A stretch of 64,000 nucleotides of DNA from assembly GCA_963970005.1 (NCBI GenBank), contig CAXAMN010005324.1, positions 186,001-250,000 on the forward strand. The letters are read 5' to 3'. A model generated the notes under the pieces. It made no database searches and had not been told where the DNA came from. It saw only the letters and a program-made list of their open reading frames with translations. The position numbers and the translations under genes are program-made. Of this stretch, positions 32,626-43,792 are shown in pieces. How positions within the stretch are numbered: position 1 is the stretch's first letter; each line of letters begins with the position of its first letter. This stretch comes from Durusdinium trenchii (Eukaryota; Sar; Dinophyceae; Suessiales; Symbiodiniaceae).

Positions 32626-33280
32626 CTCAAACAAAAAGGGATGAAGGGATATAAACAAGAAATATCTCGGGTCAACCACCCACTTAGTCCATGTGATTGG
32701 AATCTTTGATCCACAGGATCTCACCTTCAGTTTTACTTGTGCCATGTCAAAGGTTCTGTTATTGAGGATGTTTGAGGATGTGACATGCGACTTGGACATG
32801 TTGGTCCAAGGAAGCAGGTTGGATGCCATTGATCCCAGTCCAATGTAAACAACTGGTTCTGCAACAAACATTCTCTGCAAGGAATGACATGTGATGTCAA
32901 TAGGCTCATGCTTTCCATACTTTGCCAAATACAATCAAATACACACATGGACAGAACCTGTGCCATTGTGTAGAATTTGTTCATTCTGTGCTTAGAAGAT
33001 TTGACAACTAGCCTCAAAAAAGTGTCAATTATATAATCCTATTTCTACATGGAGTAGAGTATCTTCTAGAAACTTGCAGGGTTGTTTTACAAAACAAAGT
33101 ACAGAAACTCCTGCGTAGCGCCTAGGGGTGCCAAACATTCGGGTGAATTTGACCGCACAAAAACCAAAAAAAACACGATCCCCACGATGACACCAGCGGT
33201 TCAGCACTGGTAGACTGTTGATTCGTTGATAAACATCTCTCATCTCTCAAATCCACAGAGTGCGAACCGCTGGCACTCGG

Positions 33281-33326
33281 CTAGATCGACTTCTTGCGAA
33301 ACATGCAGGTCCGATCCACGGAGAGT
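33281..33326 (-). CDS. Candidate terminal exon, unknown protein
   Basis: After a CAG acceptor (TTTGTCCGCAG) a frame in phase with the exon at 33366-33586 runs 15 codons to a TAG. It would give a short basic C-terminus. Confidence 0.3.
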
Positions 33327-33365
33327 CTGCGGACAAATCCCCACACGCGCGACAAAATCACCTAC

Positions 33366-33586
33366 CTCACCATTTCGCATCCGGAAAACACTCCAGCTGG
33401 CGTAGCCATCCGAGCCACTGGAGTGGCCTGAACGCCCCAGATCTCGGCCAAGGCCACGTGCAGCTGACTCGCCGCCACCTCTCGGGACCACTGACCCGCT
33501 GACGTGATGGCGCGAAGTTCCGACGGCCTCTCGTGTCGGGGATGAGGCGCAGTAGAGGATGAGGTGTCCGCGTTGGCGTCCCCAAA
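33366..33586 (-). CDS. Candidate internal exon, unknown protein
   Basis: 221 nt with a CAACAG acceptor and a GT donor (GTAGGTG). Frame with SELRAITSAGQWSREVAASQ and LHVALAEIWGVQATPVARMA, helical and protein-like. Ends in phase 2, matching the terminal exon at 33281-33326. No family recognised; an alternative minus frame is also partly open. Confidence 0.4.
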
Positions 33587-33771
33587 CTGTTGTGGGGGAT
33601 GAAGAGATGGGGTTCTGGATGGGGTGGATAGAAGTGGGAGTGAAGGTGATGTGTGTGTGTTAACACCTGTTTCTAAGGTTTTACCTGGTAATTTTACCGT
33701 CGGTTCCACTTGAAGGCTGGGCGCTACTAGTAGTTTCTGGCCTTACTACTAGGACCACAAGAAGCAGGGGG

Positions 33772-33781
33772 NNNNNNNNNN
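33772..33781. other. Assembly gap of ten N
   Basis: Ten ambiguous bases. The 15-bp sequence CGGCTAATGCATAGG occurs right after the gap (33782-33796) and again at 33821-33835, so a short repeat may have caused it. Confidence 0.9.
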
Positions 33782-34204
33782 CGGCTAATGCATAGGCGGT
33801 CTGCTAGGTATTCAGTAAAGCGGCTAATGCATAGGAGTTGAACCTTTTGTTAAAACACCTTCAAATGCTTGGACCTATCGCCTTTCCGTGCTTTCGCCTT
33901 TCTTCCACTTGGGAACTGAGTTAACTGAAAACCAATGTCAGAGTGTGTCTGGCAGGTTTGAAACATGATGAGTGGGGGAGGGTTGAATCAGCAGCATCGA
34001 GGAACATCTGATCAATTTGAACAACAACTGATCTCCTACGCAGCAACAAATCTAGTTACATCTAGTTACACTGTTTTTGTTAAGGGCATGTTCTCCTCCA
34101 GTTTCTTGTCTTGCCTTAGAGGTAGCATGACCGTTTCGCGTGAAGTGATGAGATTATTCCTAAAAATACAAAGAAATACTGCATTCACACCTCCAATCCA
34201 CAAA

Positions 34205-34360
34205 TCAGGTGGATCGACTCCAGAATCCACCCATCTCAGGATCCTCTGCCAGACCTTCAAAGGCTGCTTGGAAAAGATCTTCACCAACCTCGGTGGACTG
34301 GCTGCATGGGTCCTTCCAAAACGGGATGATGACCGTGGATCCTGTTTTTCGTGTGTGACC
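34205..34360 (-). CDS. Candidate exon, unknown protein
   Basis: A minus frame with VIIPFWKDPCSQSTEVGEDL and FQAAFEGLAEDPEMGG, acidic and helical. The borders are uncertain. The plus strand and another minus frame are open too, so this rests on composition alone. Confidence 0.3.
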   Translation of the reverse strand, partial: GHTRKTGSTVIIPFWKDPCSQSTEVGEDLFQAAFEGLAEDPEMGGFWSRST

Positions 34361-35460
34361 GTGGCCACCAAAACAATTATATATCGATAATTACACGTAT
34401 ACATATATATATTAATATATATTATAGAGGATTATAGAGGTATAATATATAACATGGATACCCTTGCTTGGATCTTTTTGGGGAGCTCATGACCTGGCAA
34501 AATCAAACAAGATTCATGAGGATTACGACGTCATTCCAGCTGGGACGAGACGTCTCTGATCGCGGTCTGCACCAGTCATGATCCCTACCGCCCAAACCTC
34601 TTCCTTCACTTCAATCCAGGAAGGCCAAAATGTGACATCTGCGGTTGACGCACACCCTCTATGTATATATATACATATATGTCACATAATTAAGTCTAAT
34701 GATGTCAGAAACACTATGATGGCGAATTTGACTGTATTGAAGTGTTTCATCCATCACCACATGCCACTTCATCCCAATCACCATCTGGGGCAGTTCGCGG
34801 CATTTGCGGATGCTCGAGCGGCCTGCGGCCAGCGCTTGCAGAAGGTTTTCCCAGACATCGATGTTTAGTATACAGTGTGCGGCCATTCAGTCACCAAGTG
34901 GGGTGGTGATCTACGTGACAAAGTTTGTGGCTTTGCTGGCTCAAGCAAATTATAAAGAGTACTTTTGAATCATGAAGTGTCTGTCTGGGCCGCTTTTCAA
35001 ACAGCTGGCCCGTTGATCGCACCAGTGTCCCCCCAGTTGGAGGTACTTTTCTATAATGATGTGAGTTGGAAACGGAAATGAACCTGAGACAATTTTATGA
35101 AACGATCTGGTATGACTATGACATCACTTCCACCTTCTGATTCGACCTTGTCTTCAAGCTCCATCCTTGATTCCAGAGTTCTCATCTATTCCAGCCCAAA
35201 TCCGCTGCTTAGAATGATGTCCTTTCCGCATGTCCGTGGTAAACAAAGCGCAAATACCCTCTATGCTCTGCTGAATCTGAACGCTTTCAAGCTCCCATCT
35301 CGACTGTTCCAGCTACGCACTTCTGCAGCGCTGGGCAAGCATCCTGTACAAAGAGACTCGCGACGCCAATTCATTGGGCAGCTCCCAAAGGCCATGTCAA
35401 CCTATCAGGTCCACCTTTCCGTCTGTTCAATCTGAGTTCAAGGAGGTGACTCTTTCTGTC

Positions 35461-36234
35461 TGCAAATGTCACTCTTGCACGACTTTCTGGAGGTGATTGT
35501 TCCACAGGTGCAGAACTGGCTGCCTCATCCTCTTCTTCCTTATGTCCTTCTTCCTCACGGATCCTTCCTGCTCGGGCTTCCGTGCCGAACTTCTCTTTAA
35601 ACACTGAGCTTGTAGGGCTCACTTTGTCGCGCCGACCACCCTGCAAGCCATCAGAGAAAACCTCTGCCGTGTTGAGGCGGCGTCGACGCAAACCCCAAGA
35701 GGAGGAAGACCACACGTTTTATCAAATGTATCAGTTCTCACAGGAGTGCGTTAAGTACCTACTTTCCTATAGTGTTATTGGGAAAGGCCGTTCCACTCGT
35801 ACTGTTTTGTCGAAACGGAGTGCTTAAAAATCCATATCTACACAAGCGCCACCTGGACATGAGCACCACCTGGATATTTTGTCAAGTCATGTTCCATGAA
35901 CGTTTGCCTGTCTTCCAGTGTTGTTCTTCTGGGTTGTCATATGAGTCTCATATGAATGAACAAACAGTGTTTGGATGCTTTTGGGCCTTTTCTAAGTGGG
36001 ATATCATTCCGATCCCCTAATCTGGAATACTTAATCAACAAAATTTCATTGTGCCACGTATGGACTTACATGCATGTATCAGGAGATGTGTTTGGCAAGC
36101 TACTGCCACTGTGTTCTGAGTTCTAGAGTTTTTGGAGTGGATGCTGCATGTCAAGCACCTTCTACCCATCCAAGCAACCTGTTGGAGGAGCATCCTGTAG
36201 CAATACTTTCTCAGCTCTTCTTGAGTCTTTCCCA
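35461..36234 (-). repeat. Tandem segment duplication, copy 1
   Basis: Nearly identical to 36487-37238, with a few substitutions and one 3-base indel near the start. In the minus frame it repeats the coding-like stretch with GLQGGRRDKVSPTSSVFKEK; beyond 35461 the sequence differs from copy 2, so its protein end differs. Confidence 0.9.
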
Positions 36235-36744
36235 AAGTGTTGACGGTTCCCTGCTTGAGTCACTCTGCTTGTTCATCAAATAAGCGCATAACACAGCAAA
36301 AACCATTGCTGCAGCAAAAACATCCATGTCAGTACTTCGTCGATCTGCAGGATTGTCTAGACGGTCTAAATCTTCCAAAGATTGTTCAAGCCGACGTCTG
36401 TGTCTATAAGTGGTCATGAACAACGATATGAACGACATAGCAACAACAAATAAGCCTGAGTGTTCCAAATACTTCTCACGTAGACTTGCAAATGTCACTC
36501 TTGCACGACTTTCTGGAGGTGATTGTTCCACAGGTGCAGAACTGGCTGCCCCCTCATCCTCTTCTTCCTTATGTCCTTCTTCCTCACAGATAATTCCTCC
36601 TCGGGCTTCCGTGCCGAACTTCTCTTTAAACACTGAGCTTGTAGGGCTCACTTTGTCGTGCCGATCACCCTGCAAGCCATCAGATAAAACCTCTGCCGTG
36701 TTGAGGCGGCGTCGACGCAAACCCCAAGAGGAGGAAGACCACAC
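36211..36744 (-). CDS. Hypothetical small membrane protein (exon within tandem repeats)
   Basis: A minus frame of 177 codons. The N-terminal part is basic, then an acidic EEEGHKEEEDE stretch, then two hydrophobic segments that could span a membrane: SGLFVVAMSFISLFMTTY (about residues 96-113) and MDVFAAAMVFAVLCAYLM (about 141-158), separated by a charged loop with RRRLEQSLEDLDRLDNPADR. Copies 1 and 3 of the repeat contain the N-terminal stretch with other endings, which suggests alternative or dead exons. No family recognised. The real 5' border is probably a splice acceptor rather than the first Met. Confidence 0.45.
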   Translation of the reverse strand: MWSSSSWGLRRRRLNTAEVLSDGLQGDRHDKVSPTSSVFKEKFGTEARGGIICEEEGHKEEEDEGAASSAPVEQSPPESRARVTFASLREKYLEHSGLFVVAMSFISLFMTTYRHRRRLEQSLEDLDRLDNPADRRSTDMDVFAAAMVFAVLCAYLMNKQSDSSREPSTLWERLKKS

Positions 36745-37238
36745 GTTTTATCAAATGTATCAGTTCTCACAGGAGTGCGTTAAGTACCTACTTTCCTATA
36801 GTGTTATTGGGAAAGGCCGTTCCACTCGTACTGTTTTGTCGAAACGGAGTGCTTAAAAATCCATATCTACACAAGCGCCACCTGGACATGAGCACCACCT
36901 GGATATTTTGTCAAGTCATGTTCCATGAACGTTTGCCTGTCTTCCAGTGTTGTTCTTCTGGGTTGTCATATGAGTCTCATATGAATGAACAAACAGTGTT
37001 TGGATGCTTTTGGACCTTTTCTAAGTGGGATATCATTCCGATCCCCTAATCTGGAATACTTGATCAACAAAATTTCATTGTGCCACGTATGGACTTACAT
37101 GCATGTATCAGGAGATGTGTTTGGCAAGCTACTGCCACTGTGTTCTGAGTTCTAGAGTTTTAGGAGTGGATGCTGCATGTCAAGCACCTTCTACCCATCC
37201 AAGCAACCTGTTGGAGGAACATCCTCAGCTCTTCTTGA
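36487..37238 (-). repeat. Tandem segment duplication, copy 2
   Basis: Nearly identical to copy 1 over most of its length, with a 14-base loss near the right end. It adjoins copy 3 directly at about 37238/37239. Confidence 0.9.
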
Positions 37239-37520
37239 TCTTTAAACACTGAGCTTGTTGGGCTCACTTTGTCGTGCCGATCACCCTGCAAGCCATCAGA
37301 TAAAACCTCTGCCGTGTTGCGGTGGCGTCGACGCAAACCCCAAGAGGAGGAAGACCTCACGTTTTATCAAATGTATCAGTTCTCACAGGAGTGCGTTAAG
37401 TACCTACTTTGCTATAGTGTATTGGACAGGCCTTTCCACTCATTCTGTTTTGTCGAAACGGATTGCTTAACGATCCATATCTACATGAGCATCAACTGGA
37501 TATTTTGTCAAGTTAAACAT
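37239..37520 (-). repeat. Tandem segment duplication, copy 3 (partial)
   Basis: Begins at TCTTTAAACACTGAGCTTGT, equivalent to about 35593 in copy 1, and decays in similarity after about 37480. It lacks the first part of the unit. Confidence 0.8.
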
Positions 37521-37851
37521 TTGCTGGTCTTCCGGGATTCTTCTGGGATTCTGGGCTTAAGACCTATTGACATTGGACACGGTTCTCAGGAAATCCTCTG
37601 AGCCTACATCCACAGGCATGTATCTGAAATATGAGGTGAAATAGAAGTGTGACCAGAAACCTCAACCTTGCTTACGTATTGCTTCCGAATTGAGTTGTCC
37701 TGACCTGTGGGACAAAACCTTACGCAAGCGGCTTGGGCCGTGGATTGGAGTTTAATCGCATAATATGGATTATTTCATTGATGTATTGAATGCTGCTCAA
37801 GTGAGCAGTGTTTTGTTCCACGCATTTACATACTGTTGGATCGATGTCTGC

Positions 37852-37957
37852 CCTCAATCATCCAAACACCCACTAGCTTTGGTGCCTTCTGCAGTAGGCC
37901 CTTCAAAAGCTTCTCTGGCTGTGGGGACTCTTGTCGCAAGCACTCCTGGAGCACCTG
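37852..37957 (-). CDS. Candidate exon, unknown protein
   Basis: After a TTTCCAG acceptor the minus frame reads QQVLQECLRQESPQPEKLLK and then GLLQKAPKLVGVWMI, helical. A GC donor (AGG followed by GCAGAC) fits the end. It may be a 3' exon of the caspase-like locus or a separate gene. Confidence 0.4.
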
Positions 37958-38410
37958 CTGGAAATCAGCTCAAAAAGGAAAGAGGATCTTCAACAGTCTC
38001 CTCTGGATCTGGAAGTGGGACAAAACACAAACCTGAATTAGCATTCCCAACACCCTTCAGCTTCCTTCCCAAGGTAGCTATGATCAAATGTTGAATTACT
38101 TCTTCGGGTGGTGCAACGTGAAATCATGCAAAAGGGATCAAAACGGTATAAGGATCTGTGCGGCCTGTTGACTTCACTCCCCAACTTCGATGGCTTATAC
38201 TCCGTCTCAGTGAGTGGTGACCCTGCTCAACTACCCCAATATAGCTATGTCTCCGCTTTGCAAATACCGCCTGCTGCAGTGCGCAGCAGTGGTGAGGGTC
38301 TGCAAACAACACCCCTGATACAGAGTAGAGCCATCAGAAAAATGCATGACAAAATCGAACGCAAGGGCAAGCCTACAGACTAGATTTGTTTGGAACATCA
38401 AACAAACACC

Positions 38411-38731
38411 TCGAGGGTTCGAGAACCAAGCATGCCCTGAACTCATCAGGCACCTTCTTGGCGCTGCACATCCTTAGATGTTGCAGGTTCCCTTCTGTAT
38501 ATGATTGTGCTACCCGGCCCTCCTGAATGAACAGCTTCGCCACACCCACCAGAACCCGAACAAACTTTCTTAACACTCCAACACTAGGGGATACTAGGGG
38601 TGTAATGGTTGACTGCTTTTCTGAGGGATGTCGTCACCGCCAAAATGACTCCTGTTCCAAGCAGCGACTGCACATCATCAGGAGATTCTTGAATAGTATG
38701 GATCAAGAATGCTGCCACTTGTAGGACTTGC
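38411..38731 (-). CDS. Candidate exon with 10-bp duplication, unknown protein
   Basis: Minus strand, AG acceptor before 38731 and a GT donor (GAG then GTGTTT) at 38411. Two protein-like frames, VAAFLIHTIQESPDDVQSLL upstream and VGVAKLFIQEGRVAQSYTEG downstream, are separated only by a 10-bp tandem repeat (38583-38602). Taking out one unit makes them one frame. No family recognised. It is either a real gene damaged by the duplication or an error in the assembly. Confidence 0.45.
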
Positions 38732-39055
38732 CTGTCCTGCTCGTGCCTGTATCATCTGCATCAATAGTTGCATCCATATCAAACAAAGGGGGCAGCCTAT
38801 ACAAACAAAGTAATTACCTGGAATCCAGTCCTTGCTCTTCTACATCATGTTCCTCGTATTGAATGATAGGTGCTAAAACGACCAGCAGCATCTTTACGCT
38901 CACCACGCAAAACACCCTAAGGAGCTTTGATCCACTTCTTGCAGCAAACATGCAAGCAAAGCCGACGTGACATCAAACAAATGGTGGCTTGGCGTCAAAA
39001 GGAAATGGTGAAAGCGTTCCCCAAACCGTGTGGGATAATTTTAGGTCCACCTCAC

Positions 39056-39172
39056 CTGGTAAACTTGGCAAACTTCTTTAAGAGATTCAATAGCTGTGGA
39101 GCCCTCCAGTTCAGAGTAGGCCAGTGGAGACTGGTCACGAAACAAAGGTCGGCATCTTCTTGAGTGTTGTAC
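39056..39172 (-). CDS. Candidate exon, unknown protein
   Basis: 117 nt between a CTCACTCAG acceptor and a canonical CAG|GTGAGG donor. Two frames are open and protein-like (LAYSELEGSTAIESLKEVC or DADLCFVTSLHWPTLNWRAP), so the phase is undecided. Confidence 0.4.
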
Positions 39173-39458
39173 CTGAGTGAGACCAGAGCTGACATTTGCA
39201 GAGCCATGGGCTGATGCATTCTTCAGTCAATGATGATCTCTGAGCAATTACAACTCGTGTCCCTGGAGATCATTTGTGGATCTTCGCAGAACTCCGAAAA
39301 CACACAGTTTACAAACTTACAAACTATTTACCGAAAACATGCTTGGGAACACCTTGCATGAAAACACAACCAGGTTCCGCAAGAAAATCCTCTGACCTTG
39401 GTTTATGTTGCCTTTGTTTCGAGGGTGCAGGTTACGTGACAGGGTTCAGCATTGTAGC

Positions 39459-39681
39459 CAGGTTTCAGCCAACGGTACAAATGCATAAAGGCAGTACGGT
39501 ACAGAATTGTTGTATGTCCGAGCAGCCATTCATCATCTTTCAGATCTCGGCAGTTGTTCACCAATCTCAATTGCCAATCTTCTAACACATTCTTAGCCTG
39601 CTTCTGCAGAATTTGTTTTGCAATGTCCCGAAAGAAGGAGCCTCTCAGAAGAACAAATGTCCTCAGCAGAGTTGATCCCAA
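39459..39681 (-). CDS. Candidate exon, unknown protein
   Basis: After a GCTGCAAG acceptor the minus frame reads through LLRTFVLLRGSFFRDIAKQI and NVLEDWQLRLVNNCRDLKDD to LYRWLKP, then a possible GC donor. Composition is strongly protein-like. It is on the same strand and 160 bp downstream of the exon ending at 39843, so probably the same gene. Confidence 0.45.
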
Positions 39682-39842
39682 CTTGCAGCGAAAATAAGCA
39701 ACTGTGTAAAAGTTTGCCTGACGATTGCCCTGGGAACAAAGCCAGGAAGGTCACTGTCACAAAAATGCAGGAAACTTCCAGGACTGTACTACTTCTATGT
39801 TTGGTGGGAACAAAGCATTATACAGTGAAAACAAAAATCAAC

Positions 39843-40152
39843 ATGCGCTGCGTACTCTTCTATGAAAAGCTTCGGAATGTCTAGCTTGCTTCTCATCCCT
39901 TCCACCAAGCGCACACACTTCTGGAAGCCCAACACATCCAGTGGTAGAACTTCTTGAGGACTCTCGGCAAAGGCCCAGGTGATGCCAGCAGAACGCCGTT
40001 GATTGACAAAGGCTTCCAAGCACTGCTTCAGTGCATCTGCATCCAGCTTCACAGGTGAAACAAGGCCGATCCAGCAGCTGCCTTTCGCAAGATATATACG
40101 AAGACGAAGTTCGTTCAATTCCACTGTGCCTGCCCCATCAGGCCCAAGCAAG
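39843..40152 (-). CDS. Candidate exon downstream of caspase domain
   Basis: AG acceptor (TTCAAG) at 40153-40154 and a GT donor (GTTGAT) after 39843. Frame LLGPDGAGTVELNELRLRIY and later SPQEVLPLDVLGFQKCVRLV. It joins in phase to a short upstream segment (about 40248-40313, frame with VDDPCKGRIVGT). Likely the C-terminal part of the caspase-like protein; no known domain seen. Confidence 0.5.
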
Positions 40153-40310
40153 CTTGAATATATAAGCTAGAACACGCAACAAGCAACAAGTCAAAAAGTG
40201 TCAAGAGAGGAGAGAAAACACTGCAAGAATCTGAAAGACAACAGGACCTTGTGCCGACTATTCGGCCCTTGCAGGGATCGTCCACGTTTGAACTGAGAGG
40301 GGCAACCACA

Positions 40311-40428
40311 CTAGTCAACGTCCGCCAAGATGCTGATACCCAATTTTTGTTGACATTCACTCTCCAGTATTTCTGGCAGCTCTTTCACATCAGCCGGACT
40401 TAAGTCCGACAATCCTTGGCTTCCAACA
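40311..40428 (-). CDS. Candidate exon downstream of caspase domain
   Basis: After a TTTAAG acceptor the minus frame reads GLSDLSPADVKELPEILESE, then meets a TAG at 40311-40313. The next coding-like segment is one frame away with no obvious intron, so there may be a small indel here. Confidence 0.4.
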
Positions 40429-40499
40429 CTTAAACTCCAGTATTGAAAGTTGAACAGTTACCAAACAATAAACAAACAACTATCATAATCATATATAAT

Positions 40500-41577
40500 A
40501 GTATATATAATCATTATCAATAAGCAAAGCTCCAGGAATACGAAAATAGTACTGCAGGTCCTCTTTGACGCTCTCTTCAAGCTTGAATTGATCGAAATTG
40601 TGCTTTGTAAAATAGCATCCCAACATCTGCAGCACTTTGGTGAGCTGCTGAGAAGGAAATTCTCTGTGTTCGTCCTTCCACGCCCTCACGGCTGCTTCGA
40701 TGATCTCGACGACCTTGTCTGGCAAATTTAGGACCACTCGCATGTCCTCACATCCTTGATTCGGATCAAGCGGTTCCCACTTCGCCATCCTATCACCAGA
40801 GCTACCTGAGGCAGTCTGGGAAAGCACATCTTTGATTTCAGACAGGTTGTCACAAGCCAACAAGTGGAGCTGTGCTCGAAGACTTTCGAAATGCTCTGCT
40901 TGTTGGTGAAAAACTCGAATGATTTCTGTTGCCATACCTCTGACCTCGAGATAGGAATCATAGGAGTCCGTAGGCTGGACGTCTATACCAGTGGAGCCTT
41001 CCTCTTGGCAATCAAAAAATTGCTCACTCTCTGACGATTTGGGATCCAAATCACTGGACTCAGAGGAGACATCCTCTTGAAAGTCAAAAATCTGCTCATG
41101 TGCCAATACATGTAAATGATACGCAACAAGCCTGGCTCTCCGCATGGCCGCAATCTGTTGACGTCGGTACTTGAAACTGTGTGGAACGACCGTGCGCCGA
41201 GTCTCAAGGACCAAACCCCGAGTGTGACCAACCAAGGTGATGGGCTGTGGACGAAGGTCTCCAAAGGTTACACACTCATATTGAGTGTCCAAGGAATCCT
41301 GAAATCCTCTGAGATTTCCTGGCTGGCACTCCAGGTTGTAGCAAAAAACCTTTGCAAAGATCGAAGAGTCCAACATGCTCTTTCCAACAGCGCATGCATA
41401 CATAAAGGCATAGCAGTTCTTGTCATTTGACGGCAAATCGCCTCTCAATGTCGGCACACGCATCCCGACATCCCATCCTCCTTGATGCTTCATCTTGGAT
41501 CGGCATGCAGAGACCACGCACCAAAATGTCAAGTTCTTTCGTGGCTCAACGAGACCAAACAATGTAAACAAAGTCAC
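40500..41577 (-). CDS. Caspase-like protease (peptidase C14), catalytic Cys part and C-terminal region
   Basis: A long minus exon of about 1 kb. Near its start CVVSACRS carries the probable catalytic Cys, and NCYAFMYACAVGKSMLDSSI with the following FAKVF matches the strand-helix after the Cys in caspase/metacaspase p20 domains. The upstream exon at 41591-41873 supplies the His. The remaining 250 residues have two acidic Ser-rich repeats (IFDFQEDVSSESSDLDPKSS and FFDCQEEGS) and helical stretches of unknown role. The two pieces are in different frames, separated by exactly 13 nt (41578-41590). The exon's 3' end is not clear. Caspase-like proteases cut proteins after basic or acidic residues; which applies here cannot be told. 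Confidence 0.7.
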
Positions 41578-41590
41578 CTGCTGAGCTCAC

Positions 41591-41873
41591 CTCATCACCC
41601 TTTGGCACTATCAAAGTCCAGCCTCTTGCCTCATTCCCCTCTTCAGACTTGCCGTAGCCATGCCCTGAATACCACAGTAGCACTTGATCAAATTCTGCCA
41701 GCTGTGTGACCAAGTCTTTCAAGGCTTTCTCGATCTCGGCACCGGTCTTGTCAAAAAGCCTCACCACCCGCTCTTCCCGGCACAGGCCGCAGCGCACGGC
41801 AGCTTGAGCCACCAGCTCTGCATCTTGCTGTGCAAAGCGGAGGTCGTGGCTGTTCACCAGGAGCACAAGATAC
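41591..41873 (-). CDS. Caspase-like protease, catalytic His exon
   Basis: 283 nt. It starts after a CAG acceptor in an intron with a (TA)n run. It reads YLVLLVNSHDLRFAQQDAEL (first strand of a p20 fold), then FDQVLLWYSGHGYGKSEEGN with the catalytic His in SGHG, then GWTLIVPKGDE. The spacing from SGHG to SACRS in the next piece is about 45 residues if the 13 nt are skipped, which fits the family. It joins in phase (2+1) to the upstream exon 42698-42786 through a GC donor. Confidence 0.75.
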
Positions 41874-42135
41874 CTGATCACCCAGAACAAACGAGAACCC
41901 AATTATATATATATATATTTATTTATGAACAAACCAGATCTCAGGCCCTGATGATCTAGCCTGAGAGTTCATGGAATAACTCCTCCATCCTTGAAGGTTG
42001 TCTGAACACCCTGCTCGGGAACTAGAGAGTTTGTTAGTAGAGTTGTCCACTGGCGGCTTCAGGATAAACTTATCCCTTCACAAAAGAAACACGAAGATAC
42101 TGTCAACTTTGCAGTTACACATATAAGCACAGCGA

Positions 42136-42187
42136 GATTGTAGCTCAATACTAGATTGTAGCTCAATACTAGATTGTAGCTCAATAG
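42136..42187 (+). repeat. 18-bp tandem repeat, three units
   Basis: GATTGTAGCTCAATACTA three times, the last partial. Lies in the intron between exons 42698-42786 and 41591-41873 of the caspase-like gene. The motif ACTGTCAACTTTGCAGTT also recurs on both sides. Confidence 0.75.
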
Positions 42188-42697
42188 ATTTTGTCTACTG
42201 TCAACTTTGCAGTTGCATCTTCACAATCTATAGCACAATAGCTGAAATTGTGGCTCTGGCAGAGCTGGGCTTTTGATTGGCTTTCCCAAGTTTTGCTCTG
42301 CCAGTTTGGGTAGCTACGGGTCTCATGTCCAACGCAGAAGCATCGTTGTGTGTGTGTGTCTGTGTTACCTATTCCATTGAACAGTGCATTCTACATTAAT
42401 ATCCTGTGGGGGGACACAGCAGTTTGTTTCTTACATAAATTGCTGTGCAGCCAACAACACAAGACTCCGAAACTTGAGCACAACGCACAGGAATACTGAA
42501 TACTCACAGGAATGCTTCGACCACAACTCTCAAGTCAATAACCAGCTTTGATTCAGGCATTGGACATCAAAGACATAAGAGTAGCTATGCCGGACAAGAG
42601 GAACTCACAGATTTTCACCTCGCAAAGTTGCAGTATGTTGCAGTGTGTCACACGCACTGACACACACACAAAGGACTTGTCACTTGCTGTTACTTGC

Positions 42698-42786
42698 CTC
42701 AGGTCCATGAAGAAGAAATGGAATTCAGACCCTTCCAGCAAGTCGATGTTCCGGTCACCCTCCCCACCATCCCTCCCATGGAACTC
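42698..42786 (-). CDS. Caspase-like protease, upstream exon
   Basis: 89 nt after a GGACCAG acceptor, frame with GDRNIDLLEGSEFHFFFMDL, ending with AG followed by a GC donor (GCAAGT). The two leftover bases plus the first base of 41873 make an Arg codon that leads straight into the p20 domain. Further 5' exons were not fixed. Confidence 0.6.
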
Positions 42787-43792
42787 CTGGTCCAACGGTC
42801 CAACGCCCGCCAAGATGCCAGGTTCCTTCGTCCCCAGTGGCCATGAGGCAAATGAAAAGCGATGTGCGGAGTATTGTGGAGTGAAACCCAACGAACGAGT
42901 CGTGGACTCTCGGAGAGTGATGCTTTTTAGATGCTTTTGTGGAAGATTTGGAGCAGAACACAAGATAACACGGTGGAACAGGAACATAATATATTCCAGC
43001 GAGATGAACAAAAAGAAGCCCCATAAGCCATAGGGCCTGCAGAACTTGCTGAGCTACTAAGTATCCTAAGTTTGAGTGACTGCTCTAAACAATCTCAGCT
43101 TGCACGGTGAAATCCTTGTGAACGACTTCATCAAATAGTATCCGAACGTAACTGAACTCTGAACCTTTGCATCCAAACCTATGGAGTCCCGACACAAGCA
43201 TCCGATCTCTGCTTTGCATAAGCTTCACATCACATTAAGCAGCCAAGTCAACAACATTGAGCCAAGAAGATCAATTGGAATCAGTCAGCAAAGACATGCA
43301 AAGACCAATTGCGTCTGAATTAGATGCCTCCAGTGGGCCTCCAGGTCGACAATTGGTTCCAAAACACTTGATCTATTTATGTTTCAACTAGCCCTGAAGC
43401 TGCAAACCTCCAGGCGACTGGCCGGCCTTTGGGTGGTTCACACCCAGGTGACTCAGGCGCTTTCGGACGAAGGACGCACCGTGGATGGAGCAAATGGATG
43501 GACGAAAGAAAGAGTGTTAGAGCTCTTGAATTGCAAAATGTACTTGGATGGAGTACTTGGAGTACTCTTGTCAATAGAGATCTTTAATCCAAATGTGAAA
43601 GAGTACTTGGATGTACTTGGTGTGCCCTGCGTTGCATGAAGACAATTGGTTGGTCGTCGTCCATGTCAGATGTGTCAAACATTGGAATCCTGTAGTTTCA
43701 TTCTCAGGAGAGCAACAAGCTGCCTGGCACAAACGATCTTGTTTGGTGAAAGTGATGCTGTTTGTGTTCATAGATACTGGATATAGACACCC

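Noticed and set aside
34930-34948. TGGCTCAAG near 34940 as a spliced-leader relic
   Set aside because: Only the last nine bases match the leader well; upstream positions mostly disagree, which is within chance in 64 kb.
36801-37049. 82-codon plus frame repeated at 35772-36020
   Set aside because: The two are identical only because of the tandem duplication; the minus frame is the better coding candidate.
42548-43033. 161-codon plus frame
   Set aside because: It overlaps the caspase-like exon 42698-42786, which has phase and splice support on the minus strand.
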